NCBI GenBank assembly: GCA_023264915.1
Contig: JAHFUU010000248.1
Span: forward strand, 1-5,145
Direction: 5' to 3'
Length of the DNA stretch: 5,145 nt
Source of the DNA: Microthrixaceae bacterium
Lineage (GTDB): Bacteria; Actinomycetota; Acidimicrobiia; Acidimicrobiales; Acidimicrobilacustridaceae
The notes beneath the pieces were generated by a model. It saw only the letters and a program-made list of their open reading frames with translations. It had not been told where the DNA came from and searched no databases. The translations under genes were made by a program, and so were the position numbers. This document shows, piece by piece, positions 5,034 to 5,145 of the stretch (position 1 is its first letter; each line of letters begins with the position of its first letter).

Positions 5034-5043
5034 GCAGGCACAT

Positions 5044-5085
5044 GGCTCGGTGGGCAGGGGCGTAGCCCCGTGATGCACCCGAGCC
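5044..5085. other. Two-tier stem-loop structure
   Basis: GGCTCGG (5044-5050) pairs perfectly with CCGAGCC (5079-5085). Nested inside, GGGGC-GTA-GCCCC (5057-5069) forms a 5-bp hairpin that can extend by C5055-G5072 and A5056-T5071 around a bulged G. An alternative 7-bp pairing, CGCAGGC (5033-5039) with GCCTGCG (5083-5089), uses three of the same bases, so the two folds exclude each other. No known riboswitch or structured RNA was recognised. Confidence 0.35.
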
Positions 5086-5092
5086 TGCGATT

Positions 5093-5117
5093 CAGGGGGG
5101 GCCGTGCGGTCCCCCTG
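5093..5117. terminator. Strong GC hairpin, possible terminator without T-tail
   Basis: CAGGGGG (5093-5099) pairs perfectly with CCCCCTG (5111-5117). The 11-base loop can add a G-T pair and two C-G pairs. It is the most stable simple hairpin in the window. Neither side has a T-run, so intrinsic termination would need the U-less type proposed for actinobacteria. It could serve the rubrerythrin unit or a gene beyond the right edge. Confidence 0.35.
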
Positions 5118-5145
5118 CCCGTACTCATCCCCGTCGCGAGCAAGG

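Larger units (their letters stand above)
4871..5145. other. 275-base region with no supported gene
   Basis: The open frames here are out-of-frame extensions of the rubrerythrin region or its antisense. They lack ribosome sites and recognisable protein sequence. The stretch instead holds a series of palindromes and perfect stem-loops, listed separately. It ends at the window edge, so the start of a further gene could lie just beyond. Confidence 0.5.

Noticed and set aside
5033..5117. Possible tRNA
   Set aside because: There is no T-loop GTTCGA-type motif, and no 7-bp acceptor, D and anticodon arm arrangement of about 75 bases could be drawn.
4259..5143. 294-residue open frame on the minus strand
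   Set aside because: It is antisense to the rubrerythrin gene and to the end of the regulator. The segment of repeating Val, Leu, Trp and Cys is just the translation of the tandem repeat.

Overview
The window looks like chromosomal DNA of a high-GC Gram-positive bacterium (Actinomycetota). This rests on the strongly G/C-biased third codon positions, the GTG starts, the probably leaderless regulator transcript, and the style of the GlpD and AGPS-like proteins. I cannot place it to genus. No mobile element, CRISPR array, tRNA or rRNA was seen, and all complete genes appear intact.

Layout: two divergent transcription units are separated by a 238-base regulatory region (3665-3902). The leftward unit reads glpD (FAD-dependent glycerol-3-phosphate dehydrogenase, 3664-1949), then a flavoprotein of the alkyl-DHAP synthase / type-4 FAD-oxidase family (1887-325), then the start of a small multi-pass membrane protein that runs off the window (314-1). 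Gaps of 61 and 10 bases suggest one operon. The rightward unit reads a Fur-superfamily regulator with the complete PerR metal-site residue set (3903-4337), then a short rubrerythrin without a rubredoxin domain (4451-4870). After it come 275 bases with no convincing gene but several perfect hairpins and palindromes.

How the genes fit together: GlpD oxidises glycerol-3-phosphate to DHAP. The next enzyme belongs to the family that in other organisms uses acyl-DHAP to make ether lipids, so the left operon may connect glycerol catabolism to glycerolipid building. The right unit is a peroxide-defence pair, with a peroxide-sensing repressor followed by a non-haem diiron peroxidase. A 15-base 7-1-7 palindrome in the shared region lies across the predicted -35 elements of both directions. 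It could let the PerR-like protein control itself, the rubrerythrin and perhaps the flavoprotein operon.

The most unusual sequence is a 74-base tract made only of A and C (5.3 copies of a 14-bp unit) between the regulator and the rubrerythrin. It ends directly at the rubrerythrin Shine-Dalgarno. A 12-bp perfect palindrome in the glpD leader and the stem-loop-rich 3' region are the other non-coding signals worth checking.
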